NCBI RefSeq assembly: GCF_000331305.1
Contig: NZ_KB217478.1
Span: 552,904-616,903, forward strand
DNA length: 64,000 bases
Reading direction: 5' to 3'
Source: Calothrix sp. PCC 7103
Lineage (GTDB): Bacteria; Cyanobacteriota; Cyanobacteriia; Cyanobacteriales; Nostocaceae
Shown: piece by piece, positions 41,754 through 50,746 of the stretch
Position numbering within the stretch: position 1 is the first letter of the stretch
How the letters are laid out: every line of letters begins with the position of its first letter
Notes under the pieces: model-generated
The model's database searches: none
Seen by the model: only the letters and a program-made list of their open reading frames with translations
What the model was told of the DNA's origin: nothing
Program-made: the position numbers and the translations under genes

Positions 41754-42977
41754 TTAAATTTTAATGAACCAGCGTTGACGGTACATTATCCAAGCGGCGC
41801 CGAACCATAATAATAAGGTAGCGAAAGCAAATAGAAATGAACCGTTTACTGCTCCTGCCCAAGAGGCAAAGTAATTCTTATAGATGAAATTATATGCACT
41901 AGGCGCCTCTGAACCTGTACCGATTATAGTTCTGACTAAGACTTTAATTAATAATACTGAGGCGACAAAAATGGCGATAGCGTTCATACCTAATATTTTA
42001 AAACTCTCTCCCCATTTTTTTATACCCTGTACTTCAATTAGTTCATAGCAAGCTGAGAGTAATAATAAAGCGATTCCCGTTGTATATACTACGTATGAAC
42101 TTGTCCAAAGTTTTTTGTTTATTGGGAATACAAAGCTCCAAGCTAGACCTACTATTAAACAACCTATCCCAAATAATGCGAGTCCTATACTAGTACGTGT
42201 TTTCACAGGCTGTGTACGTATCCATTGACCTGTAAAAAAACCAAGTAAAACACTGACAATAGCAGGAATGGTGCTAAATAAACCTTCGGGGTCGCCTAAA
42301 TTTTTAAAGCTGGCGTGTAAATGCGCGGCGGGTATAATAGAGCGGTCAATAAATGCTGCAAAATTTGCACCTGGGTTAGTTTCATCTAAAACACCCGCTC
42401 CAAAACCTGGAACAGGTACATACATCATTGCTAACCAATAACCAACAAGTAGTAAACCAGCAACTACCCATGTTGCTTTTCTAGGTAATGTCAAAACAAT
42501 GAGTGACGCAAACAGATACGATAAACTAATGCGTTGCAACACTCCCATATAGCGAAGACTATCAAAATTGAAAGTCCACGGGCCTTTGTTCCAAAACCCG
42601 TTCAGAAACAATCCCAAGGCAAATAATATTAACGCACGACGAAATATTTTTCCATAAGGCGGAGTTAAAGACTTTTGTTGTGCTGGTACTTTTGATGACA
42701 TTAGTACACTGGCGCCGGAATTTTGATATGCTACATTCGCATCGCGTTCTCTTGCCACTTGGATTTTTGTATCAGTATACTTAGCTAACGAAAAAGCCAT
42801 CGCTACACCAACTATGAATAAAAAGAAGGGAAACACCAAGTCAGCAAATGTACACCCATTCCAACTCGCATGAACCAAGGGAGCATATACATCCGGTTCA
42901 GCAATACTCGCCATATTAACAAGAATCATCCCAGCTATCGTAATGCCACGAAAGACATCAAGTGAAGTAAGTCGCAT
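41754..42977 (-). CDS. NagX-like membrane acyltransferase (COG4299/DUF5009)
   Basis: A 407-residue protein with about 10 membrane helices. It opens with RLTSLDVFRGITIAGMILVNM, typical of the heparan-alpha-glucosaminide N-acetyltransferase-like (NagX, DUF5009) family, and continues with SWNGCTFADLVFPFFLFIVGVA and LGLFLNGF. A hydrophilic insert of about 45 residues (VARERDANVAYQNSGASVLM and following) sits between helices 2 and 3. The frame extends to a TTG at 42986, but the ATG at 42977 fits the family start. Probably transfers acetyl groups across the membrane to a sugar; the substrate is unknown. Confidence 0.85.
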   Translation of the reverse strand: MRLTSLDVFRGITIAGMILVNMASIAEPDVYAPLVHASWNGCTFADLVFPFFLFIVGVAMAFSLAKYTDTKIQVARERDANVAYQNSGASVLMSSKVPAQQKSLTPPYGKIFRRALILFALGLFLNGFWNKGPWTFNFDSLRYMGVLQRISLSYLFASLIVLTLPRKATWVVAGLLLVGYWLAMMYVPVPGFGAGVLDETNPGANFAAFIDRSIIPAAHLHASFKNLGDPEGLFSTIPAIVSVLLGFFTGQWIRTQPVKTRTSIGLALFGIGCLIVGLAWSFVFPINKKLWTSSYVVYTTGIALLLLSACYELIEVQGIKKWGESFKILGMNAIAIFVASVLLIKVLVRTIIGTGSEAPSAYNFIYKNYFASWAGAVNGSFLFAFATLLLWFGAAWIMYRQRWFIKI

Positions 42978-43160
42978 AATAATCAAATTTCAAATTAAGT
43001 ACGTTATTAGGTAGGTTATTTTATAGGGAGGTAATTTATTACTCAACTGTAAAATACTACAACCATTCACCTGGACTCGCACGTATTACTTACAGAGCCA
43101 AAACTAAGTTAAAATTTTGTAAAGAAATATATCCAATCGGTAACGAGTTTTAAATAACCT

Positions 43161-43619
43161 ATGGCTATCAAAGTTGGAGATACAGCTCCCGATTTTACCC
43201 TGACTGACCAAAATGGCGCCTCTGTAAGTCTAAGCAGCTATCGCGGTAAACCCGTCGTCTTATACTTCTACCCTAAAGACGACACACCCGGATGTACTAA
43301 AGAATCATGTGCTTTCCGTGACCAATACGAAGTCTTCAAATCAGCAGGCGCCGAAGTTATTGGTGTGAGCGCAGACTCTAATGAGTCACACCAAAAGTTT
43401 GCCGCTAAATACCAGTTACCTTTTTTGTTACTGAGTGACAAGGGTGACAAAATACGTAGTTTGTATGGCGCCAAAGCTTTGTTTGGACTATTTCCTGGTC
43501 GTATTACTTATATAATTGATGCTTCGGGTAAGGTTCAACTTGTATTTGACTCAATGCTTAACTTTGAAGGACACGTACAAGAAGCTTTGAAAACAATTCA
43601 AACACTTCAAACAGTTTAA
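43161..43619 (+). CDS. bcp: Thioredoxin-dependent peroxiredoxin (Bcp/PrxQ)
   Basis: A 152-residue peroxiredoxin with the peroxidatic Cys45 and resolving Cys50 in PGCTKESCAFRD, the five-residue spacing that defines the PrxQ/Bcp class. The FYPKDDTPGC segment forms the active site with Thr42. It reduces peroxides with thioredoxin as donor. A large dyad follows at 43625-43806. Confidence 0.95.
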   Translation: MAIKVGDTAPDFTLTDQNGASVSLSSYRGKPVVLYFYPKDDTPGCTKESCAFRDQYEVFKSAGAEVIGVSADSNESHQKFAAKYQLPFLLLSDKGDKIRSLYGAKALFGLFPGRITYIIDASGKVQLVFDSMLNFEGHVQEALKTIQTLQTV

Positions 43620-43624
43620 TCCCC

Positions 43625-43806
43625 GCGCAGGCTACGGTGTATATACAAGTCTATAAAAGTTACTTTTCTTCTCTTTACTTTGCGCCTTTGCGGTTATTTC
43701 TTTAACGAACCGCAAAGAACGCATAATCCGCAGGATTTCCCGCAGGGTAGAACGCAAAGAAGAAAAGCCCAAGGGCGATAAAAATATGTGTATACACCGT
43801 AGGCGC
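43625..43806. repeat. Long imperfect inverted repeat (about 182 bp)
   Basis: GCGCAGGCTACGGTGTATAT on the left matches the complement of GTGTATACACCGTAGGCGC on the right. Inside are further complementary segments: TTTTCTTCTCTTTACTTTGC against AACGCAAAGAAGAAAAG, and GCCTTTGCGGTT against AACCGCAAAG-type sequence. The inner AACGAACCGCAAAG segment resembles the middle of the MITE at 35231. It looks like a non-autonomous element or a compound of two. A short ATGTAACGGATG fragment lies at 43842-43853. Confidence 0.6.
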
Positions 43807-43892
43807 AGGAGGGGGGACAAGAAAGAATTTTGGAGAAACAGATGTAACGGATGATTGATCTATAGCTAATATAAATAAAGGTATAAAAATTT

Positions 43893-45413
43893 ATGGTGAA
43901 TCAAACTGTTTCAAACTCTTCTTATCAAAATGCATTAATAATAGGTGGAGGAGCAGCAGGACTAGCTACTGCATTAATGCTTGCTAAACGTAGCTGGAAA
44001 AATATTACAGTTTTAGAAAAACGACCAACTGCTGATTACTATGAACCTGATAAATCATATAATTACGCTATCGATGGTAGAGGACAAAAATTTACCGACT
44101 ACCTAGAGATAACCGATAAATTATTGGAGATTAGTGTTCCAAGTACAGAATTTTACTTAACACTTATTAAAGCAGATGGTAGCCGGAAAACATCAAAACT
44201 ACCGATTGTAGACCCAAACCGCAAAACTACATACTGGTTACCGCGTCAAGAATTTATTTCATTATTATACCAAGAAATTCAAGCCAATTGGCATGATAGT
44301 ATAGAAGTGTTATTTAATGTTAAAAGTTGTGATATTAACAAAATAAATGAAAGTCATGCAGAGAGTAAAGAACAGGAAAAGTTAGAAATATCAGTTTATA
44401 AAGATGATAATAGTGTTACTAAATTTCAGCCTTCCCTTTTAGTTGGTTGTGATGGTATAAACTCTGGCGTTAGAAATACTTTAAAACAATGGGATGAAGC
44501 AGTACTTAATAAATCTGTATCCAATGAATCTATAACAACTAAATACCAGCTTCACTATTATCCCTCTCCTAGCTCGCTTCTAAGGTATAAAGTATTGACT
44601 TTACCAGCAAGCTTTCCACTTGATTTAGATGGTAAAGAAAAATTGGTTTGTAATATGGCGTATGCTATTCGTGGGTCTTTTAAAGAACGTCAACGTGCGA
44701 TATCGCTTGGTTTATTACCCATCAAAAACCCAGATTCACCCCGAACCGCAAATATTATTACTCGTCCAGGTCACGAAATATGGAACTTGAAAACAGGTAA
44801 TGAGATATATAGCTTTTTTGAGCAAGCTTTTCCTCACTTACCTGTACGCCAAATAATTTCATCTGAAGAAGCTGAAAAATTTGCTAAAAGTGAAGGCGGT
44901 CAATTTCCTATACCGCAGTACTGTTCTGGGTTATACTATCTACTTAACCAAGAACAATCTAATACTGGAATCGTACTTTTGGGAGATGCTATCCATTGCT
45001 TTCCCCCGGATATTGGACAAGGAGTTAATTCTGCTTTAGAAGATGTATGTGTTTTGCAATCGGCACTGTCTCAAAGCAATGATAATATCTCACAAGCTTT
45101 GCCTTTATACGAGTCGTTACGGTCAAAAGATTTAAAACCTTTGATACGTCTTGCACAAACAGCTTTTCCGTGGCAATATAATCAGGCGCCTTTAAGCAGA
45201 CGGCTGTGGAGTGTTAATTTTTTCCTTCGACTGTTACTAAGTCGAGTGCTACCATTTATTTTCAGTCCCCCCGCTTTTTTTCTTATCCAAAATCACCGAC
45301 TATCTTATCAAGAAATTTGGGTCAAAGCTCAACGAACGACTAAAATACTGTATGCACTGGGAATAATATTAATTTGTTGTTTTTTTGCTATCTATTTTGT
45401 TTATAACGTATGA
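43893..45413 (+). CDS. FAD-dependent monooxygenase, kynurenine 3-monooxygenase-like
   Basis: A 506-residue flavoprotein. The FAD-binding GGGAAGLATA is at residues 18-27, the central VGCDGINSGVR is near 190, and GIVLLGDAIHCFPPDIGQGVN near 360 is the second FAD motif of class A monooxygenases. A hydrophobic C-terminal helix (ILYALGIILICCFFAIYFVYNV) should anchor it to a membrane, as in kynurenine 3-monooxygenase. The substrate is not known; no other kynurenine-pathway gene is nearby. Confidence 0.85.
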   Translation: MVNQTVSNSSYQNALIIGGGAAGLATALMLAKRSWKNITVLEKRPTADYYEPDKSYNYAIDGRGQKFTDYLEITDKLLEISVPSTEFYLTLIKADGSRKTSKLPIVDPNRKTTYWLPRQEFISLLYQEIQANWHDSIEVLFNVKSCDINKINESHAESKEQEKLEISVYKDDNSVTKFQPSLLVGCDGINSGVRNTLKQWDEAVLNKSVSNESITTKYQLHYYPSPSSLLRYKVLTLPASFPLDLDGKEKLVCNMAYAIRGSFKERQRAISLGLLPIKNPDSPRTANIITRPGHEIWNLKTGNEIYSFFEQAFPHLPVRQIISSEEAEKFAKSEGGQFPIPQYCSGLYYLLNQEQSNTGIVLLGDAIHCFPPDIGQGVNSALEDVCVLQSALSQSNDNISQALPLYESLRSKDLKPLIRLAQTAFPWQYNQAPLSRRLWSVNFFLRLLLSRVLPFIFSPPAFFLIQNHRLSYQEIWVKAQRTTKILYALGIILICCFFAIYFVYNV

Positions 45414-45432
45414 TTGATTATCCGTTACAAGT

Positions 45433-48357
45433 TTAGCCATGCCAAGCTTGATAAAAGTCAAGGTAGGTCATTTTTTCCGCGCAATACCAAATTAATTTAT
45501 AGCAATGACGATGTTGTTCTATTTCTTCCTCATTCTCTAGCTTAGAAAAGCAATCTTGTATTGATGCAATTAATTTAGGTATTTGCTCATCACGTAAAAC
45601 TTTTTTAAAGTTATCTGCCGCGTGTTTACGGATGTTATCGCTTTTTCCATACTTTACTAATTCGATTAATGTGTTAAAAGCTATTTTATTATTAGGGTCA
45701 ATAAGTGCTAGTTTTGTTGCTTTGTGTGCTTTTATATCTTCGTTTTGAATACAGTTTAATCCATTTTCCAATGCAGCTATTAGTCGAGTTATATCGATTT
45801 GTTTACGAGGTTTTCTTGGTTGCCTTGATTTTGCTAGGTGTTTTTCGTTTTTTGTTTCTTCGTTTACATCAACATTTAATAAGTTAGCTAAGATTGCAAT
45901 AGCGTTAATATGAGGTAATATATTGGGGTTTTCTGTAATTAACGCGCGTAAATTCTCTGTAACGCACGCACGCATTACAGTATTTTCACTTTGAGCAAGT
46001 GTTTCAAATGTGGAAAATGCTGTTTTGTTTTCTGGGTCTATTTTCGCAAGTAAGTAGGCACCTTTACGACGTATTGAGTCTGTTTTCGTAGACTCGATAA
46101 TTTCAGTTAGTGCATTAATGGCTGTTTTATTTCCTGGTTCTACTTTTCCTAAACTATCAGCAGCTTGTAAACGTAAAGGTTCTTGACGAATTAATCTTAC
46201 TAGTTTTTCAAGAGCAGTAATAGCTATTGTATTTCCTGGGTCAAATGTTCTACCCAGACTATAGGCAGCGCTCCAAGTTTCAAACTCGTTTGGACAGTTT
46301 TGAATAAATTCTGATAACAATGTAATTGCACATTTGCGGTCGGTTTTGAGTAATGCGACTCTTGCACCTTCTTGTACTGGCGCCGGAAAACGACACCATT
46401 TATTTTGTGCTACTGGATAACCAAACCGCCATTTAATTAAAGAGTTTATTATCTCTGATGAGAATTTACTAGAGAACTCAGCGACTCCCGCAGCAGCTAA
46501 GAAGTATGCTTGATAGCTGTAGTATTTACCAACACCATCGTCAAATTTAATTAAAGCGTTAATAAATTCGTCTTTAGTTTGCCCAGATATATTATCCCTT
46601 CCTAACCATAGTAATATGACCTCGCGCCATTGTGGTTCAAATATTCGATATGAAGCTGGGGATACAGTATTAAAGAAAAATCGCCAGTCGTTTATTGCTA
46701 GGGCAGCAAAATACTCTTGGAATGTTGGATGATAGAATGCATAAACTTTTTCTCCTTGAGTATCAGAAATACCTACTTGGTTCAACCAACCTAATAATAA
46801 TGCTAGTTGAAATAATCCTTCGTCTGGCGCCCCTAATACTTTACATACAAAACTATGACTAAGACGAAATTTTGTATCAGCAGTAGATATTGCTTGTAGT
46901 GCCAACTCTCCCAAAGCTTGATTCAACTGCTGTCGCTGTGTGGATGTTGTGGGAAACCTATCTTGCTTCCATTCGTAAATTGCTTCTACAAATTGTTTAT
47001 ATAGCGTAGCTTTCGTGGAAGGAAACTCACCTTGACTAAGTGCCCAAGTTCGACACATCAACGCTAAACGCAAAGGATTTTTTACTGCGTCTTTGATGCG
47101 TTGGCGCCCAGGTTGCTCTAATTCCGTTTGTAGTGTTTCTCCTAGTATCGGATTATCTTGGAACCAACGCTGAATAAATTGCCCTATTAAATTGGGAGAT
47201 TGATTAGATTTATAAGTAAAATTCAGGTTCCGGTAAGTCTGAAAAGATGAGAGTGCATTTTTACCTGCATCCCAAACATTCAAACGGCAAGTTAATATAA
47301 CGTTGGCAGTACCTACCCATCCCGTTAAAAAACTAGCAATTTTACTTAAAGCATAACTAGATTCCATAGCCATTTCATCGACTGCATCCAGCAATAACCA
47401 TACACGTCCTTGATAAAACTGTTCGCAAAACTCTTCTTCAATTTCTACAGGAACATGACGCTTACGAATAGCTGCACGTAACCAATCTTGTATCAAATAA
47501 TCTTCTAAGCATTTCGCTTGTAAATCTGCTAACGTTACCCAAATAGGCAAATCTTCACTGTTTTCAAGTATCCAACAAGCAACTTTCTGCAACAAAGTTG
47601 TTTTACCCGCACCTGGTTCTCCAACTATCGCTATTCGGTGTAACTCTTGACTATTGTTTGAAGCTAGCTGTTCCAAAAACGAATCAAGCGTAAAATGCAT
47701 GATTTCTGTTTCTTCAGACTCATACAAACGTGAACCTTGTGTAGGTAGTATATCTTCCCGGCGCCTATCTCGTTGCTTACGTTCAACCAAACCCAATGGT
47801 ACATAAACAGCATCTAGCTCAAAATTCATCCCATCTACACTAGTCAACGGGTTAGTTGTTAACCGTAGCTGATTATGTAATATTCCTTTACATACATCTT
47901 TCCAAGGGTTTTTTTCTTCTACTGCACTCGAAACTTCTAATACTTTCCCTGAACGGCGCCGTTCCCATTCTTGTTCAAAGCGTTGTAAATTAGCTTCAGT
48001 ATCGTGACGATGGTGCCATAGATTGAGAGTAAAATGCCAATTTTCGGAACCACCACGAGTAGAGCGGTTATCTTCTAATATTTCAACAAAATCAGCTAAA
48101 CGTCTAAGACTTTCTTTTATTTGCTCAGAATTTAGCGGCTTTTCAGCTTTTTGCAGTCCAGTTAATGCTTGTAAAAACCTAACTTTAGTACGTATAACCA
48201 AACGAGTCTCAGACAACCAGCGAATTTGAATATTTGGTTGCAGCGCATTAAGTGCCAACTCATCGCAGTCCAATGCATCGTTCGCATAAGCTAACAACGC
48301 TTCAAACAAACGACACGTGCGTTTTTTCGCTTCCGGTCCTAAGCTAACTCTTGCCAT
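45433..48357 (-). CDS. NACHT-domain STAND ATPase with C-terminal HEAT-like repeats
   Basis: A 974-residue protein. Residues 1-135 form a helical domain (ALLAYANDALDCDELALNAL; IRTKVRFLQALTGL; SENWHFTLNLWHHR; FEQEWERRRSGK), a type that recurs at the N-terminus of cyanobacterial STAND proteins. A NACHT NTPase follows: Walker A GEPGAGKTT (246-254), Walker B LLLDAVDEM (321-329), ILTCRLNVWD, and a winged-helix-like region with YAFYHPTFQEYFAALAI. Residues about 640-970 are HEAT-like helical repeats (for example RRKGAYLLAKIDPENKTAFS). Bacterial NACHT proteins include antiphage sensors; here the recognition region would be the repeats. No recognisable toxic effector is fused, and none is encoded beside it. 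Confidence 0.9.
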   Translation of the reverse strand: MARVSLGPEAKKRTCRLFEALLAYANDALDCDELALNALQPNIQIRWLSETRLVIRTKVRFLQALTGLQKAEKPLNSEQIKESLRRLADFVEILEDNRSTRGGSENWHFTLNLWHHRHDTEANLQRFEQEWERRRSGKVLEVSSAVEEKNPWKDVCKGILHNQLRLTTNPLTSVDGMNFELDAVYVPLGLVERKQRDRRREDILPTQGSRLYESEETEIMHFTLDSFLEQLASNNSQELHRIAIVGEPGAGKTTLLQKVACWILENSEDLPIWVTLADLQAKCLEDYLIQDWLRAAIRKRHVPVEIEEEFCEQFYQGRVWLLLDAVDEMAMESSYALSKIASFLTGWVGTANVILTCRLNVWDAGKNALSSFQTYRNLNFTYKSNQSPNLIGQFIQRWFQDNPILGETLQTELEQPGRQRIKDAVKNPLRLALMCRTWALSQGEFPSTKATLYKQFVEAIYEWKQDRFPTTSTQRQQLNQALGELALQAISTADTKFRLSHSFVCKVLGAPDEGLFQLALLLGWLNQVGISDTQGEKVYAFYHPTFQEYFAALAINDWRFFFNTVSPASYRIFEPQWREVILLWLGRDNISGQTKDEFINALIKFDDGVGKYYSYQAYFLAAAGVAEFSSKFSSEIINSLIKWRFGYPVAQNKWCRFPAPVQEGARVALLKTDRKCAITLLSEFIQNCPNEFETWSAAYSLGRTFDPGNTIAITALEKLVRLIRQEPLRLQAADSLGKVEPGNKTAINALTEIIESTKTDSIRRKGAYLLAKIDPENKTAFSTFETLAQSENTVMRACVTENLRALITENPNILPHINAIAILANLLNVDVNEETKNEKHLAKSRQPRKPRKQIDITRLIAALENGLNCIQNEDIKAHKATKLALIDPNNKIAFNTLIELVKYGKSDNIRKHAADNFKKVLRDEQIPKLIASIQDCFSKLENEEEIEQHRHCYKLIWYCAEKMTYLDFYQAWHG

Positions 48358-48440
48358 CGCAGCGCAAAAAGGAATTTAACCAAGTTTAACAACTTTTTTG
48401 GGAACAATATAGTTGAGGGATTCCCTTGGGTTGTTGACTT

Positions 48441-48557
48441 CCCCTAGCTTTAAAGCCTTGAGGAAAGCTAAGGTTTTTATGCTGGCGCCTCAAGAGCGTT
48501 GGCTAGGGGAAGAGGGTGCGTTTATATTCAAAATATTAAACCCCCCTTATTAAGGGG
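48441..48557. repeat. CTTCCCCTAGC inverted repeat and adjacent CCCCTTATTAAGGGG palindrome
   Basis: CTTCCCCTAGC (from 48441) and GCTAGGGGAAG (ending near 48512) are perfect arms around about 50 bases containing a further GCTTT/AAAGC pair. Immediately after comes CCCCTTATTAAGGGG. The gap 48358-48585 upstream of the NACHT gene contains only these. The TTGTTGACTTCCCCTAGC stretch resembles the hairpin ends of IS200/IS605-type elements, so it may be an end left by such an element (weak inference). Confidence 0.45.
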
Positions 48558-48585
48558 ATCAACAACAATATCAATACTAAAAATT

Positions 48586-48963
48586 ATGTTAAAACTTACC
48601 TACGCAGAAAACAGCTTTGACCTTGAATATGTTGACCAACCTTGGGAAAATTGGATAAATACTAGAATTGTTTTAGGTATACAAAGCAGATGTAATATTC
48701 ACTTACAAAATACTACAGCTTCTTTTACAATAAAACTGGATTCATTTGAATTTGCTGAGTTGAGCAAAGCTGTTCAAAATGATAATAGAATTGAAATTTG
48801 TTATTGCGATGTCGATGTCGTTGAGGTTTCGCTTAAAGGTGTGTGGTTAAGCTCGAATGTTGACAGTGAAGAAGGCGTATTTGTCACTGCGCTTAATACT
48901 TTGACAGAATTTTACTTGGTTGCTGTAGAACAAAAGCAACATTCTTGTTATTCTGCATTGTAA
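48586..48963 (+). CDS. alr0857 family protein
   Basis: A 125-residue protein from the ATG at 48586; the longer reading frame starts inside a repeat and is rejected. It has MLKLTYAENSFDLEYVDQ at the N-terminus and VSLKGVWLSSNVDSEEGVFVTAL near the C-terminus, matching the alr0857 family named after the Nostoc gene. Function unknown. It is convergent with the phytol kinase gene. Confidence 0.8.
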   Translation: MLKLTYAENSFDLEYVDQPWENWINTRIVLGIQSRCNIHLQNTTASFTIKLDSFEFAELSKAVQNDNRIEICYCDVDVVEVSLKGVWLSSNVDSEEGVFVTALNTLTEFYLVAVEQKQHSCYSAL

Positions 48964-48971
48964 TGTTGGTG

Positions 48972-49676
48972 TTATATGTTTCCTATTATTCCTATAACAC
49001 CTGCTGCCACTAGTGGTACGCTAAAGTTATCTGTACCGTGTGGTGATATTGCTTCAACAAGTGTTGCTACACCTGCACTTAGTAATGATGCAAGAACTAT
49101 CTTCCACATTTCCCACTGTAATGAATTTTGGCTCAATAATGAACCCGGTAATAGTTTCAACACGATGAAAACTACTACCGTGCTAACCACAAACATTACT
49201 GCTGAACCTTCTAACGACTTAATACTTTGCCCAAATTGATACTTATTTTTACCGTAATATTTCCCAATTAATGCAGCTAGTGCATCACCCCAAGTCATTA
49301 CCATTATCCCGGCAACAGCAATTGGTACTTCGTCATCATGAAGCGGGCGCCAAAATACCGCAAATAATAATGTCACAGAAATCGCAAAATAAACAGTTCC
49401 AGGTGAAGAGTTAGAAGAATCTAGCGCACGCAACACTTTATAACGATATAACAAAAAATTAATAAGTATAAATGAAGCAAAAGGTATTATACCGATTTGC
49501 CATGTATTAAATAGTGCTAGTATTCCGAAAACCCACATCCCGGCGCCAATGTGTACAAATTTTCGTGTAAAATCAGCTTTTATACCTACGATTCGTTGCA
49601 GTAGTTCGCCAATTAACAGTAATGTTACCGCATAGGCATAAGAAATTCCAAGACCAACAAAATCACTAGCTGTCAT
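48972..49676 (-). CDS. Phytol kinase / CTP-dependent prenol kinase
   Basis: A 234-residue membrane protein with about seven helices. The motif RKFVHIGAGMWVFG (residues about 38-51) and the cytidylyltransferase-like signature MTWGDALAALIGKYYGKNKY with SLEGSAVMFV identify the phytol/dolichol kinase family (VTE5-like). In cyanobacteria it recycles phytol from chlorophyll breakdown for tocopherol and chlorophyll synthesis (established for the family). The length is normal. Confidence 0.87.
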   Translation of the reverse strand: MTASDFVGLGISYAYAVTLLLIGELLQRIVGIKADFTRKFVHIGAGMWVFGILALFNTWQIGIIPFASFILINFLLYRYKVLRALDSSNSSPGTVYFAISVTLLFAVFWRPLHDDEVPIAVAGIMVMTWGDALAALIGKYYGKNKYQFGQSIKSLEGSAVMFVVSTVVVFIVLKLLPGSLLSQNSLQWEMWKIVLASLLSAGVATLVEAISPHGTDNFSVPLVAAGVIGIIGNI

Positions 49677-49821
49677 TGCTTTGATATTATGTAAAGAATG
49701 ATGTATTAATTCTATATTTTTATGACTACAATCGTGCGGTGCCTGACAAAGTAAGTTAAATTAAAAGCAAGGAAATATATTTAGTTAAACTTATCTCTCT
49801 TATAGTTTCGGGGGATTTAGT

Positions 49822-50364
49822 ATGCATAGTAAAATATTGGTTGCGGTTGAAAATAATCAAATTGGTGAAGCTGTTTTTAACGAAGCGTTATCAATGGCAA
49901 AAACAAACGGTGCCTGTTTAATGTTATTACACGTAACATCACCGTTTGAAGAACGTTATGTAAATCCAATTTCAATGGATCCGTATAGCTTTTATCCTAC
50001 AATGCATTCAGAAGCTATACTGCAAACCCTCAAAAAGTGGGACGCATTAAAACAAGAATGCACAGACTTTTTAATGGCACTATCACAACGTGCTGCTTCA
50101 TATGGCATTACCGCCGAATTTACACAAAATATTGGCGACCCAGGACGTATAATTTGCGATATAGCTCGAAACTGGCAAGCTGATTTAATTATTGTCGGGC
50201 GCCGTGGACGTGTTGGACTTAGCGAATTTTTCCTAGGTAGCGTCAGTAATTATGTGCTACATCATGCCCACTGTTCGGTGTTAACAGTTCAAGGAGCATT
50301 AAAAAATACAGAAGAGACCTTGGCACAATCTTGTCAAACAGTAGAAGCAACCTTCTCGCAGTAA
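49822..50364 (+). CDS. Universal stress protein (UspA family)
   Basis: A 180-residue UspA-fold protein. It starts KILVAVENNQIGEAVF and has the ATP-binding motif G-x2-G-x9-G-S in VGRRGRVGLSEFFLGSVS, followed by CSVLTV. GGGGGA lies upstream of the ATG. It probably binds ATP and acts in stress signalling; no partner gene is adjacent. Confidence 0.92.
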   Translation: MHSKILVAVENNQIGEAVFNEALSMAKTNGACLMLLHVTSPFEERYVNPISMDPYSFYPTMHSEAILQTLKKWDALKQECTDFLMALSQRAASYGITAEFTQNIGDPGRIICDIARNWQADLIIVGRRGRVGLSEFFLGSVSNYVLHHAHCSVLTVQGALKNTEETLAQSCQTVEATFSQ

Positions 50365-50371
50365 TGCTGTT

Positions 50372-50564
50372 AAGCAAGTTCGGATGAGGAAGATGCAACG
50401 TGCGTTCAAAACCTTCTGTAATGTCTTTTAGCGTTACTTCGCCATTTAGGGATGTATTACCCAAGAACTTTGACATTATAGCCACGCGCTTCTAAGTTTG
50501 ATTTCCACGCTTGAAACGATTCGCCCTTTTCAGCATAACCATGTATTAAAACAACTGTATTTTT
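50372..50564 (-). pseudogene. Frameshifted alpha/beta-hydrolase remnant
   Basis: On the minus strand, KNTVVLIHGYAEKGESFQAW, then KSNLEARGYNVKVLG and a stop, followed in another frame by NTSLNGEVTLKDITEGFERTL. The first part is the beta-strand and oxyanion HG motif of lipase-like hydrolases; the second is the segment that normally follows. A frameshift at about 50465 and the lack of the catalytic Ser region show a dead gene. The gap 50365-50746 holds nothing else. Confidence 0.6.
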
Positions 50565-50746
50565 TTTGCACAAAGCTTTTAGTTAACTTTTAATTTAAGC
50601 ACAAGCATTATCATATCTGTCGCTTTTAAAGTATTCAAGTATACTTACAACATTGATTCACAGCTTAAATTTACTGACTTTTCGAATTGACATGCTAAAT
50701 GATGTTTAATAGTTAATGAAGAATTATTGAGTTTTGTTAAGTTAAT

